A stretch of DNA of 64,000 nt from Ferrovibrio sp046297595 (GCF_046297595.1 NZ_JBKBHT010000009.1:82244-146243); one strand, 5' to 3'. Shown: positions 1 to 10,199, numbered from the stretch's first letter. Made by a program: numbers and translations. The notes: generated by a model from the letters alone, not told the origin.

Positions 1-225
1 GCTCTGGCGGCCTATATCCGGGCCGGGTTCGATGCCACCCCCCAGGGCGACCCTCAGCCTATTGCCGGAGCGGGATTCGCCAGGAATGACGCCTTTTACG
101 AAGCCGTCGGCCGTTACAGCCCGATCCGGACCTGCAACGAATGGATCGGGGCCGGTCTACGCGCCGCCAGTCTGCCGGCCGGCTGGTGGACCCCCTTCCC
201 CTTTGGTCTGATGAACCGGAGCTGA
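1..225 (+). CDS. DUF2459 family protein, C-terminal part
   Basis: Only the last 74 residues lie in the window; the start is upstream. The fragment ends with RTCNEWIGAGLRAASLP followed by a Trp-Trp-Thr-Pro stretch. This fits my recollection of the C-terminus of the DUF2459 (TIGR02117) family, with its conserved Thr-Cys-Asn and a following amphipathic helix. Members are exported or membrane-associated proteins of unknown biochemical role. A Cys close to Asn/Trp in the terminal domain is typical, but no catalytic function can be claimed. The frame has no internal stop and ends in TGA. It is followed by a 144-bp spacer before gap, so co-transcription with the glycolytic genes is not obvious. Confidence 0.65.
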   Translation, partial: ALAAYIRAGFDATPQGDPQPIAGAGFARNDAFYEAVGRYSPIRTCNEWIGAGLRAASLPAGWWTPFPFGLMNRS

Positions 226-369
226 AAAGCCCATGTTTACCGCTCGGAATCGGCCGGGCTCGCCTTGCGACTCAGGCGCAAAGGGGCTAAACCCAGCCCC
301 GAAAAAAGGACGGTTCCGGGCGCCCGGCGCCCACCCGCTCGCCACGCTATCCCATCGGAGAACAGAACC

Positions 370-1374
370 ATGACGGTACGGGTTGCGATTAACGGTTTTG
401 GCCGCATCGGCCGCAATGTGCTGCGCGCCATCATCGAGAACGGCCGCACGGACATCGAGGTGGTCGGCATCAACGATCTCGGCCCAGTCGAAACCAATGC
501 CCACCTGTTCCGCTACGACAGCGTGCATGGCCGTTTCAATGGCGAGGTGAAGACCAAGGCCGATGCCATCGATGTGGGCCGCGGCTGGATCAAGGTTACC
601 GCCGAGCGCGACCCGGCCAAGCTGCCGTGGAAAGAGCTGAACATCGATATCGCGATGGAATGCACCGGCATCTTCACCGACAAGGAGAAGGCTGCCCTGC
701 ACCTGACCGCCGGCGCGAAGAAGGTGCTGGTTTCGGCGCCCGCCACCAATGCCGACCTGACCGTGGTGTATGGCGTGAACCACGACAAGCTGAAGGCCGA
801 ACACACCGTGGTGTCGAATGCCTCCTGCACCACCAACTGCCTTGCTCCCGTGGCCTGGGTGCTGAACGAGACCGTCGGCATCGAAAAGGGCTACATGACC
901 ACGATCCATGCCTATACCGGCGACCAGCCGACGCTGGATACCATGCACAAGGATCTCTATCGCGCCCGCGCCGCCGCCCTGTCGATGATTCCCACCACCA
1001 CCGGCGCCGCCAAGGCTGTCGGCCTGGTGCTGCCGGAACTGAAGGGCAAGCTGGACGGCACCGCGATCCGCGTGCCGACGCCGAATGTCTCGCTGATCGA
1101 CTTCAAGTTCATCGCCAAGCGCAACACCACCGTTGAGGAAATCAACGAGGCGATGAAGAAGGCCGCCGCCGGCAAGCTGAAGGGCGTGCTGGGCATCAAC
1201 GAGGCCCCGCTGGTCTCCAGCGATTTCAATCACAATCCGGCCAGCTCGACCTTCGACGTCAAGCAGACCCAGGTGATGGAAGGCAATCTGGTGCGCGTGC
1301 TGTCGTGGTACGACAACGAGTGGGGCTTCTCCAACCGTATGTCGGATACCGCGGTGGCGATGGCTAAGCTCTGA
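370..1374 (+). CDS. gap: Glyceraldehyde-3-phosphate dehydrogenase, type I
   Basis: This cytosolic NAD-dependent enzyme converts glyceraldehyde 3-phosphate and phosphate to 1,3-bisphosphoglycerate. It is 334 aa, the usual length. The N-terminal Rossmann motif NGFGRIGRN is at residues 8-16. The catalytic cysteine is C153 in SNASCTTNCLAP, and its histidine partner is H180 in TTIHAYTGDQ. The frame is open 35 codons further upstream, but the ATG at 370 is chosen because the conserved N-terminus starts there and a GGAG ribosome-binding site lies about 10 bases before it. It heads the gap-pgk-fba cluster, 24 bp before pgk, and all three act in consecutive lower-glycolysis or gluconeogenesis steps. 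Confidence 0.97.
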   Translation: MTVRVAINGFGRIGRNVLRAIIENGRTDIEVVGINDLGPVETNAHLFRYDSVHGRFNGEVKTKADAIDVGRGWIKVTAERDPAKLPWKELNIDIAMECTGIFTDKEKAALHLTAGAKKVLVSAPATNADLTVVYGVNHDKLKAEHTVVSNASCTTNCLAPVAWVLNETVGIEKGYMTTIHAYTGDQPTLDTMHKDLYRARAAALSMIPTTTGAAKAVGLVLPELKGKLDGTAIRVPTPNVSLIDFKFIAKRNTTVEEINEAMKKAAAGKLKGVLGINEAPLVSSDFNHNPASSTFDVKQTQVMEGNLVRVLSWYDNEWGFSNRMSDTAVAMAKL

Positions 1375-1398
1375 GCCAGACGCGAGGAGCCTGCAACC

Positions 1399-2595
1399 AT
1401 GGCCCGTTTCCGCACGCTTGACGACGTCGACGTCGCCGGCAAGACGGTACTGACCCGCGTCGATCTGAACGTCCCGATGAAGGACGGCCGGATCACCGAC
1501 GATCTGCGCATCAGCCGCATCCTGCCCACCCTGCATGAACTGTCGCGCAAGGGTGCCAAGGTGGTTGTGCTGTCGCATTTCGGCCGCCCGGATGGCAAGC
1601 CGGTGCCGGACATGTCGCTCAAACCGGTGGCTGCCGCCCTGGCCACCGCATTGGGCGCACCGGTCGGCTTCGCCGAGGACTGCATCGGCGACAACGCCAA
1701 GGCCGTGATCGACAAGCTGAAGCCCGGCGGCGTCGTGCTGCTGGAAAACACCCGTTTCCATGCGGCGGAGGAGAAGAACGACAGCGCGTTTGCCAAATCG
1801 ATGGCTGCGCTGGGCGAGATATATGTCAACGACGCCTTTTCCTGCGCCCATCGCGCCCATGTCTCGACCGAGGCGCTGGCGCATCTGCTGCCGGCCTATG
1901 CCGGCCGCAACATGGAAGTGGAACTGAAGCATCTCGAAGCCGCCCTTGTAGCGCCCGAGAAGCCGGTGGCGGCCGTGATCGGCGGCGCCAAGGTGTCGAC
2001 CAAGCTGGAACTGCTGGGCAACCTGCTGGGCAAGGTCGACAAGATCATCATCGGCGGTGGCATGGCGAACACCTTCCTGTTCGCCCAGGGCCGCGAGGTG
2101 GGCAAAAGCCTGTGCGAAAAGAACATGGCCGACACCGCACGCGACATCCTGCGCGACGCGGTCGCGCGTGGCTGCGCCGTGATCCTGCCCGATGATGTGG
2201 TGGTTGCCCGCGAGTTCAGGCCCGGCGCGCCCAGTAAGGTGGTGCCGGCGGACCGCGTTCCGGCCGACCAGATGATCCTGGATATCGGCCCGGTGGCGGC
2301 CGCCCGCCTGGGCACCATCCTGGCCGATTGCAAAACCCTGGTCTGGAACGGCCCGCTCGGCGCCTTCGAGACACCGCCCTTCGATGCCGGCACCGTAACC
2401 GTGGCGCGTACCGCCGCGGCGCTGACCGCCTCGGGCCGGCTGCTCAGCGTGGCCGGCGGCGGCGACACCGTGGCCGCCCTGCGTCATGCCGGCGTGGCGG
2501 AGGAATTCTCCTATGTCTCGACCGCCGGCGGCGCCTTCCTGGAATGGCTGGAAGGCAAGGAACTGCCGGGCGTGGCCGCGCTGGCGGCAAAATAA
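1399..2595 (+). CDS. pgk: Phosphoglycerate kinase
   Basis: This cytosolic enzyme transfers phosphate from 1,3-bisphosphoglycerate to ADP. It is 398 aa, typical of bacterial PGK. The N-terminal signature VLTRVDLNVPM (residues 16-26) carries the substrate-binding Arg and Asp-Leu-Asn-Val-Pro. The second substrate motif HFGRP is near residue 60. The hinge and nucleotide domain shows VIGGAKVSTK, IIGGGMANTF, WNGPLGAFE and the terminal GGGDT loop. The start has a GAGGAG ribosome-binding site about 11 bases upstream. It sits 24 bp after gap and 60 bp before fba, so a single transcript is likely. Confidence 0.97.
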   Translation: MARFRTLDDVDVAGKTVLTRVDLNVPMKDGRITDDLRISRILPTLHELSRKGAKVVVLSHFGRPDGKPVPDMSLKPVAAALATALGAPVGFAEDCIGDNAKAVIDKLKPGGVVLLENTRFHAAEEKNDSAFAKSMAALGEIYVNDAFSCAHRAHVSTEALAHLLPAYAGRNMEVELKHLEAALVAPEKPVAAVIGGAKVSTKLELLGNLLGKVDKIIIGGGMANTFLFAQGREVGKSLCEKNMADTARDILRDAVARGCAVILPDDVVVAREFRPGAPSKVVPADRVPADQMILDIGPVAAARLGTILADCKTLVWNGPLGAFETPPFDAGTVTVARTAAALTASGRLLSVAGGGDTVAALRHAGVAEEFSYVSTAGGAFLEWLEGKELPGVAALAAK

Positions 2596-2655
2596 CCACG
2601 TGCTAGACTCCCCCGGCATCGGGGAAAACGACAGAAGCTTTTGGGAGCTGACGAA

Positions 2656-3693
2656 ATGAACCTCACCGAACTCAACAAGATCGCCAAGGGCATGGTCGCC
2701 ACCGGCAAGGGCATCCTGGCCGCCGACGAAAGCACCGGCACCATCGAGAAGCGCTTTGCCAGCATCAGCGTTACCTCCACCGAGGAGAACCGCCGCGACT
2801 ACCGCGAGATGCTGTTCACCGCCGCGGGCGCCGAGCAGTATATCTCCGGTGTCATCCTCTATGACGAAACCCTGCGCCAGAAGGCCAAGGACGGCACGCC
2901 GCTGGTCGACATCCTGAACAAGCGCGGCATCATCCCGGGCATCAAGGTCGACAAGGGCGTGCAGGCCCTGCCGGGCAGCGACGGCGAGAAGATCACCGAA
3001 GGCCTCGATGGCCTGGCCAAGCGCATGGCCGAATACCACCAGTTGGGCGCCCGCTTCGCCAAGTGGCGCGCGGTGCTGAGCATCGACGCCGCCACCGGCA
3101 AGCCGAGCCGCCAGTGCCTGGTTGCCAATGCCGAGGCGCTGGCCCGTTATGCCGGCATCTGCCAGGCCGCCAACATCGTGCCGATCGTCGAGCCGGAAAT
3201 CCTGATGGATGGCGGGCACGACCTGGCCACCAGCTATGCCGCCACCGAACGCACCCTGCACACGGTGTTCGAGCAGCTGGCCCTGCATAACGTGGCCTTC
3301 GAAGGCATGATCCTGAAACCGAACATGGTGATCCAGGGCGAGCAGGCCAAGGTGCGCGCCAGCGTGGATGAAGTGGCCGACGCCACCGTGAAGGTGCTGC
3401 TGCGCTGCGTGCCGGCCGCCGTGCCGGGCATCGCCTTCCTCTCGGGCGGCCAGTCGGACGAGGATGCTTCGGCCCATCTGGGTGCCATGAACGCGCGCCA
3501 TCCGAACCTGCCCTGGAAGCTGACCTTCTCCTACGGCCGCGCCCTGCAGGCCCTGCCGCTGAAGCTGTGGGGCGGCAAGGCCGCCAATGTGGCGAACGCG
3601 CAGAAGGGTTACCTGCATCGCGCCAGACTGAACGGCCTGGCCGCCGTGGGCAAATACGACCCGAAGCTGGAGCAGGAATTCAAGGCGGCCTGA
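2656..3693 (+). CDS. fba: Fructose-bisphosphate aldolase, class I
   Basis: This Schiff-base aldolase cleaves fructose 1,6-bisphosphate to the two triose phosphates. The 345-aa protein is the animal/plant-like class I type, not the zinc-dependent class II type common in bacteria. It has GILAADESTGTIEKRF near the N-terminus, the catalytic lysine K221 in GMILKPNMV, and supporting lysines K100 (IKVDKG) and K136 (FAKWR). The frame extends to a TTG at 2641, but the ATG at 2656 has GGGAG seven to ten bases upstream and matches the family N-terminus, so it is preferred. It is the last gene of the gap-pgk-fba cluster and is followed directly by a strong terminator. Confidence 0.95.
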   Translation: MNLTELNKIAKGMVATGKGILAADESTGTIEKRFASISVTSTEENRRDYREMLFTAAGAEQYISGVILYDETLRQKAKDGTPLVDILNKRGIIPGIKVDKGVQALPGSDGEKITEGLDGLAKRMAEYHQLGARFAKWRAVLSIDAATGKPSRQCLVANAEALARYAGICQAANIVPIVEPEILMDGGHDLATSYAATERTLHTVFEQLALHNVAFEGMILKPNMVIQGEQAKVRASVDEVADATVKVLLRCVPAAVPGIAFLSGGQSDEDASAHLGAMNARHPNLPWKLTFSYGRALQALPLKLWGGKAANVANAQKGYLHRARLNGLAAVGKYDPKLEQEFKAA

Positions 3694-3716
3694 TCCCGCC
3701 TGAACCGCAAAAACAG

Positions 3717-3748
3717 ACGGCCCCGGCAGCGATGCCGGGGCCGTTTTT
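3717..3748 (+). terminator. Rho-independent terminator after fba
   Basis: A perfect 12-bp stem (3717-3728 with 3733-3744) closes a GCGA tetraloop and runs into a short T tract. The flank on the fba side is A-rich, so the hairpin can also serve the convergent hsp20 transcript from the other strand. Confidence 0.9.
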
Positions 3749-3770
3749 GTTTCAAGATTTGAGGCGGCGC

Positions 3771-4244
3771 TTACGCGGCCTTGGGTTGAGCGTCGATCAC
3801 GGTGGCGCCGACGGCATTGGCGTTGATCGGGATCTGGCGCGGCTTCTTGGCTTCCGGCACCTCGCGCTTCAGCGCGATATGCAGCAGGCCGTCATTCAGC
3901 TCGGCACCGACCACCTTGACCGTATCGGCCAGCTCGAAGCGGCGCTCGAAGGCACGGCGGGCAATGCCGCGATGCAGATAGGTCACTTCGCCATCGACGG
4001 GCTGCTCGACCGCCTTGCCGGTGACCAGCAGGCTGTTTTCCTTCACCGTCACCTCGAGTTCCTCGGGCTTGAAGCCGGCCACCGCCATGGTAATGCGGTA
4101 GGCGTCTTCGCCACGTTTCTCGATGTTGTAGGGCGGGTAGCCGGGCACGGCCTCTTCGGCGCGGTTGGCCAGTTCAAACAGTCGGTTCACATGGTCGAAG
4201 CCAATGCTGGACCGCAGCAGCGGGGCAAAGTCAAAAGCACGCAT
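3771..4244 (-). CDS. Small heat-shock protein, Hsp20/IbpA type
   Basis: This ATP-independent holdase keeps unfolding proteins soluble in the cytoplasm. The 157-aa protein has a short N-terminal arm starting MRAFDFAPLLRSS and YPPYNIEK, as in IbpA-like proteins. The alpha-crystallin beta-sandwich spans roughly residues 35-130. The conserved GIARRAFERRF and the C-terminal I-x-I anchor (RQIPI) are present. The frame is open 16 codons further upstream, but the ATG at 4244 is preferred because AAGGAGG lies 10-16 bases before it. It is monocistronic, faces fba, and has an RpoH-like promoter and a folded leader that may be an RNA thermometer. Confidence 0.95.
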   Translation of the reverse strand: MRAFDFAPLLRSSIGFDHVNRLFELANRAEEAVPGYPPYNIEKRGEDAYRITMAVAGFKPEELEVTVKENSLLVTGKAVEQPVDGEVTYLHRGIARRAFERRFELADTVKVVGAELNDGLLHIALKREVPEAKKPRQIPINANAVGATVIDAQPKAA

Positions 4245-4249
4245 GGTGT

Positions 4250-4333
4250 CATCCTCCTTAAAGCGATGCATCCGGTTCACGATCCGCAACATTGCCGGAT
4301 CGCCGTGATTGCCGGGCCCGCATGGGCGCCCGG
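4250..4333 (-). promoter_or_regulatory. Candidate ROSE-like RNA thermometer, hsp20 leader
   Basis: The predicted leader of hsp20 folds into three successive hairpins. The distal one pairs 4312-4317 with 4328-4333. The middle one pairs the arms at 4281-4286 and 4296-4301 with a bulge. The proximal one, 4250-4268, pairs CATCGCT with AGGATG. In the proximal hairpin a UCGCU segment, matching the UYGCU motif known from ROSE elements, covers the AGGA core of the ribosome-binding site with one unpaired G. Known family knowledge: ROSE leaders end in such a hairpin that melts on heat shock. The assignment here is inferred from manual folding only. Confidence 0.55.
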
Positions 4334-4343
4334 TATGACAGGG

Positions 4344-4372
4344 ATGTAGGAAGCGGAAAAGCCGGCTTCAAG
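4344..4372 (-). promoter_or_regulatory. RpoH (sigma-32) type promoter for hsp20
   Basis: On the minus strand CTTG (4369-4372) is followed after 18 bases by CCTACAT (4344-4350). The alphaproteobacterial RpoH consensus as I recall it is CTTG, 17-18 bases, CYTATMT, so one base differs. The implied start near 4336 gives a leader of about 90 bases. Confidence 0.65.
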
Positions 4373-4411
4373 AGGGCGATTAACCTCGGCCCTCCGCAGT
4401 CAGTCCGGAGG

Positions 4412-4693
4412 TCATCCGACCGTGATCGGATACCACTTGAACTCGGTCAGCGCGCGACCGCGCAGGATGTCGACCACATGTTTGGGACCGACGAATTCCG
4501 GCGCCAGGTTGATACCTTGGGCGGCCAGGACCAGGGTGGAATTCTTGAACAACGGCTTCATCGCGGCTAGGGAGCGCGCGGCCATCTCGTCGGTCGCGAT
4601 GGCGGAATAGGATACGTAAATGACCGTGATGATCTCGTTGCCGAGCTTGATCGAGGCGGATTGATAGACCTGGGCCATCGGCGCGGTTCTCAT
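4412..4693 (-). CDS. Small hypothetical protein
   Basis: This open frame of 93 codons starts MRTAPMAQVYQSASIKLG. I recognise no domain. The sequence has a beta-rich first half (IITVIYVSYSAIATDE) and an amphipathic middle, with no signal peptide or membrane segment. The first ATG has a weak AAGG two bases upstream. A second Met at residue 6 (4678) has no visible ribosome-binding site. It is flanked by hsp20 and rpmE on the same strand, separated from rpmE by that gene's terminator and a 98-bp spacer. It could be a lineage-specific gene; the coding call rests on the open frame and codon pattern only. Confidence 0.5.
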   Translation of the reverse strand: MRTAPMAQVYQSASIKLGNEIITVIYVSYSAIATDEMAARSLAAMKPLFKNSTLVLAAQGINLAPEFVGPKHVVDILRGRALTEFKWYPITVG

Positions 4694-4791
4694 TGCCTTT
4701 ATGCGCGCTGTATCAGCCTGACTGGCATAGCAGCGGCTTCGTTAAGGAAGGATGAGGCCTGTTCGGATACAGCGCAATCAAGCCGGGCAAC

Positions 4792-4817
4792 AAAAAAGCG
4801 GCCCGAAAGGGCCGCTT
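4792..4817 (-). terminator. Rho-independent terminator after rpmE
   Basis: A perfect 9-bp stem AAGCGGCCC/GGGCCGCTT closes a GAAA tetraloop. Reading the minus strand it ends in TTTTTT. It lies 42 bp after the rpmE stop. Confidence 0.9.
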
Positions 4818-4858
4818 GTTGCCGCCGGGTATGCCCCGGCGAATAATCCGTCTGCGAT

Positions 4859-5086
4859 TTACTTCTTCAGGCCGAAGCTGCCGAAGCGCTTCTTGAACTT
4901 GGCCACCTGGCCACCCGATTCGTTCAGGCGGGCCGGACCACCGGTCCAGGCCGGATGGGAGCTCGAGTCGATATCGAGCATCATGGTGTCGCCGGGCTTG
5001 CCCCAGGTCGAACGGGTCGTATAGACGGTCCCGTCGGTCATCTGCACCTTGATCTCGTGATAATCCGGATGGATATCGGCCTTCAT
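4859..5086 (-). CDS. rpmE: 50S ribosomal protein L31, zinc-free type
   Basis: This is a 75-aa component of the large ribosomal subunit that bridges to the small subunit. The N-terminus MKADIHPDYHEIKV and the C-terminal KKRFGSFG stretch are diagnostic. There is no Cys-x-x-Cys pair, so this is the cysteine-free L31 form that is common in Alphaproteobacteria. Such paralogues elsewhere replace the zinc form under zinc limitation, but here it may be the only copy. The start is supported by an AGGAG ribosome-binding site. It is monocistronic, with its own promoter (5155-5183) and terminator (4792-4817). Confidence 0.96.
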   Translation of the reverse strand: MKADIHPDYHEIKVQMTDGTVYTTRSTWGKPGDTMMLDIDSSSHPAWTGGPARLNESGGQVAKFKKRFGSFGLKK

Positions 5087-5154
5087 GACTGCTCTCCTGG
5101 GCCAGCCTGGGGGATTGCCCGCCAGAAGCCCGAAAAAATCCTCAATGGGCGGGG

Positions 5155-5183
5155 GTTATAGCCAGAACCGCCCGGCCCCGCAA
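5155..5183 (-). promoter_or_regulatory. Sigma-70 type promoter for rpmE
   Basis: Minus-strand TTGCGG (5178-5183), a 17-base spacer and TATAAC (5155-5160) give a well-formed housekeeping promoter with an expected start near 5148, about 60 bases before the rpmE ATG. Confidence 0.75.
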
Positions 5184-5234
5184 GGGCGGAAACCATGATC
5201 GGGCAGCTGGCCTACAAACCATTGATTAGAAATA

Positions 5235-6629
5235 CTAATTCTGCGCCAGCCCCCGTCGCCAACGCTCGTAGGGGGCAGGATCGGTCAAATCCAGCCCCAG
5301 CTTGTCGAGTCCGTCCAGGATCGGGATGAACCCGTTCAGACTGGTATTCCGCAGGCTGCTATCCGAAGCCCAGCCGATGACTGCAATACCAACCGCATTC
5401 CCCTGCCGATCAAGCAAAGGGCCGCCGCTATTGCCGCCATGGATGGGAACATCGGCCTGGATCAGTTCGTAGGGCTGGCCCGGCGGTCGAGCCGGCCGCC
5501 AGGCACTGACCACGCCGCGAGTCACGGTCCAGGCCAGGGAGGTCATCTGCGGCGCCCCGATCGCATAAACTTCCTCGGCGACCCGGACGGGACTTTCACG
5601 GATCGGCAGCGTCGGATAGCCGCTGCCCTCCAGTTTGAGCAGGGCGACATCCCGCGCTTCATGCCGACGCAGCACTTCGCCGATGAGCGTGCGGCCAGAT
5701 ACCAGCCGAACCCGGACAAAGCGCTGGCCGCCCACCACATGCTGGTTGGTCAGCACCAGACCGTCTTCGGAAACCAGGAACCCGGAGCCATGCGAGCCTT
5801 CGCCCACTTCGATGAGCACCGTCGCGGCGCGAACTTGATCGATATGCCTGTCGATCGGCTGCGCCGATAATGACTGGCGCAGCAGTGGGCGCCGGGGCGC
5901 TGGAACTCCCGTACTGCCTGCCGCCGCCTCGCGCAGTGGATTCTGCGACACTATGGCGCGCAAACTCGCATCGGCCGCCACCTTGTTGGCGGTATCGGCG
6001 AAGGCATGCTGCACGAACAGATCGTAGTCGCCGGGCAAAGGAGACTTGCTTTCGAACACGCCCTCGACATCCCTCTGCCACACGACCTGACGGCGCAGCG
6101 GATCGTAAATCTGCCAGTTGACGGTTACGCGTAGCGTGCCGGATAGGTTGCCATCAGGCACGCCGGACCACGAATCGACATGCCGACAGAAATCGCCACT
6201 GATATTGCTGATGTTGGCACCGGCGAGGAAATCGGGCTGATCGCGCTGGCTGGTTTCGAACAGCGCGTTCGGGTTGCCGACAACGCGATAGCCATGCCCG
6301 TCAAATACCCGATAAAATATATCGTTATAGGCAACGGCATTCAGCAATTTGCGATCGCTGTCATAGTGCAGCTTGCTGTTGTAGTAGCAGGTCAGCGGCT
6401 TGAACCTGGCCTCGCCAATCACTGCGCCACGCGGCACCGTTGTTTGCACCCGGCTGAATCCGATCGGGCGCATATCGGGCTGAATGCCGCCATGGGCCTT
6501 TGCGGGCTCTATCACGGTGCCATCGGCCTGGGTCACCGCCCTGGCCTCTATAACCGGTGGCGCCGTCGCCACGCTGCGGCAGTTTGCGCAAAACAACGCC
6601 ACACCGACCATAACAACGAACCGCCACAT
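5235..6629 (-). CDS. Trypsin-like serine protease with unusual N-terminal domain
   Basis: This is probably an exported S1C-type endopeptidase of 464 aa. The catalytic domain, about residues 260-440, has all triad residues: H297 in LTNQHVV, D327 in ARDVALLK and S401 in GGNSGGPL. There is no PDZ domain, unlike DegP. The N-terminus has a hydrophobic stretch (FVVMVGVALFCANC) that could be a signal sequence; the lipobox is poor, so lipidation is uncertain. Residues about 55-225 form a separate region I do not recognise, with several cysteines and Trp-rich strands. The ATG at 6629 is preferred over a TTG at 6653 because GAGG precedes it. It stands alone and is divergent from the ABC exporter gene. 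Confidence 0.88.
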   Translation of the reverse strand: MWRFVVMVGVALFCANCRSVATAPPVIEARAVTQADGTVIEPAKAHGGIQPDMRPIGFSRVQTTVPRGAVIGEARFKPLTCYYNSKLHYDSDRKLLNAVAYNDIFYRVFDGHGYRVVGNPNALFETSQRDQPDFLAGANISNISGDFCRHVDSWSGVPDGNLSGTLRVTVNWQIYDPLRRQVVWQRDVEGVFESKSPLPGDYDLFVQHAFADTANKVAADASLRAIVSQNPLREAAAGSTGVPAPRRPLLRQSLSAQPIDRHIDQVRAATVLIEVGEGSHGSGFLVSEDGLVLTNQHVVGGQRFVRVRLVSGRTLIGEVLRRHEARDVALLKLEGSGYPTLPIRESPVRVAEEVYAIGAPQMTSLAWTVTRGVVSAWRPARPPGQPYELIQADVPIHGGNSGGPLLDRQGNAVGIAVIGWASDSSLRNTSLNGFIPILDGLDKLGLDLTDPAPYERWRRGLAQN

Positions 6630-6764
6630 GGCACCCTCGCACCGCCTCTTCAATCATTTGATTCCTATACATGCAGTTAAAGAACATAAAGCGAAATATA
6701 GTCGATCATAAGAAGTACATACACTAGCATGCAGACTGGAATGCCTCTACATCGACCTGTCGCG

Positions 6765-6793
6765 TTGTGACACAGGGGTGCGGGAGCTATAAC
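6765..6793 (+). promoter_or_regulatory. Sigma-70 type promoter for the ABC exporter operon
   Basis: TTGTGA (6765-6770), a 17-base spacer and TATAAC (6788-6793) lie 30 bp before the ABC exporter start. The 193-bp divergent spacer between the protease start and this gene is AT-rich and contains no other gene. Confidence 0.7.
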
Positions 6794-6822
6794 CGGCCTC
6801 TCTTCATTCTTTCGCCGAAACG

Positions 6823-8599
<1,777 letters not shown>

Positions 8600-8613
<14 letters not shown>

Positions 8614-9718
8614 CCGCCGCACGGACAAACCGCTGCAACGCGGCCTGATGCGCTTCTGGTGGCGCTTCATCCTCATCGCGCTGATCGCTTACGTCGGCTA
8701 CACGATCTGGCTTGGCGGCGCTTACCGTGATGTCGAACCTTTCGTAGCCGGGCAGTGCATCGCGGTAACCGCGCCACCCGGCCCGGAAGACATGGCGATC
8801 CTGCCCGGCGGCCATGCGGCCATCATCTCGAGCCAGGACCGGCGCGACCGCGCGGCCCAGGGCGGCCTGTATCTCTATGACATGACCAGCCGGCCAGGTC
8901 GCTTCACACCGATCGCCCTCCCGCCGAACCTGCCTTTCCATCCCCACGGCATGAGCCTGTTCGCCGCGCCCGACGGCCAGGTTTTCCTGCAGGTGATCAA
9001 TCACCGCGACGCCAAACGCCACACGGTGGAAATCTTCCTGCTGCAACTGGCTGCCGACGGCACGCCCACGGTGCGCCATCGCGGCAGCGTGAGCAGCGAT
9101 CTGTTCGTGCATCCCAACGGCATCGCGGCGGTTGGGCCCGAGGCCTTCTATCTTACTAATGACCGCGGCAGCGGACCGGGCTGGATGCATATGGTGGAAA
9201 ACCTGCTGCAGCTCAGCCGTTCGACCGTGGTCTATCACGATGGCCGCTTCGTCCGCGTGGTGGCGGAAGACATCGCCTTCGCCAATGGCGTGGAACTTTC
9301 CGCCGATGGCGGCACGCTGCTGACCGCCTCCACACTATGGCGCATGCTGATGACCTATGCGCGCGATCCGTCCAGCGGCATGCTACTGCGGACCGGCAGC
9401 CTGCCGCTGCCATTTGGCCCCGACAACATCCGTCGCGACGCCAATGGCGATCTCTGGGTTGCCGGCCATCCCAACGCTTTCGCCTTCATCGGCCACGCCA
9501 TGAATGCTGAGAAGGAAAGCCCCGGCAAGGTGCTGCGCATCAGTCGAGACAATCGCGGCGCCACGCGGATGCAGGAAGTCTTTGCCGATCCTGGCACCCT
9601 GCTATCGGGCGCCAGCGTTGCGGTCCACCACCAGGGGCGATTGCTGATCGGTGCGGTATTCCAGTCCAGCCTGCTGGACTGCCAACTCGATCCAAACCAG
9701 TTCAAAGACGTAAATTAG
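8600..9718 (+). CDS. Membrane-anchored SMP-30/arylesterase-like beta-propeller
   Basis: This 372-aa protein has one N-terminal membrane anchor (about residues 17-37, FWWRFILIALIAYVGYTIW) and a periplasmic propeller. Family features of the SMP-30/paraoxonase group include FHPHGMSLF, VHPNGIA, TNDRGSG, FANGVELSADG and GPDNIRRDANGDLWVAGHP, which supply calcium-binding Asn/Asp residues. The family hydrolyses lactones or aryl esters, but the substrate is unknown here. The ATG at 8600 overlaps the exporter gene by 14 bases; a Met at 8648, right before the membrane segment, is an alternative start. Translational coupling suggests it acts on the exporter's substrate or at the same membrane site (inference). 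It ends 13 bp from the convergent DUF3574 gene. Confidence 0.85.
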
Positions 9719-9731
9719 GCACCGTAATAAT

Positions 9732-10199
9732 TCAGAAGCGGTAACGCGCGCATTGATCGGCGCGCAGCACGCTCTCCTGCCGGAATCGCGTCTTATACTC
9801 GGCTGCAATGGCATCCAGCGCCTGATCGGATTCGCCATCACCTTCATGCAGCACCAGCAGGATATGGCTGTCTTCGCGCACAGCCGCGCCAGTTCGGGAT
9901 GAGCGCCAGGCACCCTGGCCGGCCAGCAATGTGAACCCGTCCGGGAAACGCGGAACGATCACTTCATCGACGAAGCGGTCCCAGTCTGCCGCCTCGACCC
10001 TGCCCTGATCGGCGATGGCCGTACCGAAGAACAGGCTGCTGCTTTGCTGCCGGCACAATGCCAGCGGATTGAACCAAGCATAGGCAGCCGTCGCAACCAG
10101 CAGCATGAAAACGACACTGCTGAGCACCAGGGCAGCGACGACACGGGCCTGCAAGCTTCCGAGCCGCTCTCCGACCTTCAGGAAGGCTTCCTCGAACAT
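9732..10199 (-). CDS. DUF3574 family protein with N-terminal membrane anchor
   Basis: This 155-aa protein has a membrane segment at about residues 20-42 (VVAALVLSSVVFMLLVATAAYAW split across the segment). A small periplasmic domain follows, with SSSLFFGTAI, DEVIVPRFPDGFTLL, GQGAWRSSRTG and EDSHILLVLHEG. These match the DUF3574 pattern as I recall it; no biochemical function is known. Its ATG abuts the stop codon of the MotB-like gene with no spacer, so the two are almost certainly translated from one mRNA. It may be an accessory of the MotA/MotB-like complex. Confidence 0.75.
   Translation of the reverse strand: MFEEAFLKVGERLGSLQARVVAALVLSSVVFMLLVATAAYAWFNPLALCRQQSSSLFFGTAIADQGRVEAADWDRFVDEVIVPRFPDGFTLLAGQGAWRSSRTGAAVREDSHILLVLHEGDGESDQALDAIAAEYKTRFRQESVLRADQCARYRF

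Noticed and set aside
157..3618. A 1153-codon open frame on the minus strand opposite gap, pgk and fba
   Set aside because: It is a GC-driven antisense frame. Its composition (His, Gln and Gly-rich) is typical of shadows, and the plus strand holds three unmistakable glycolytic genes.
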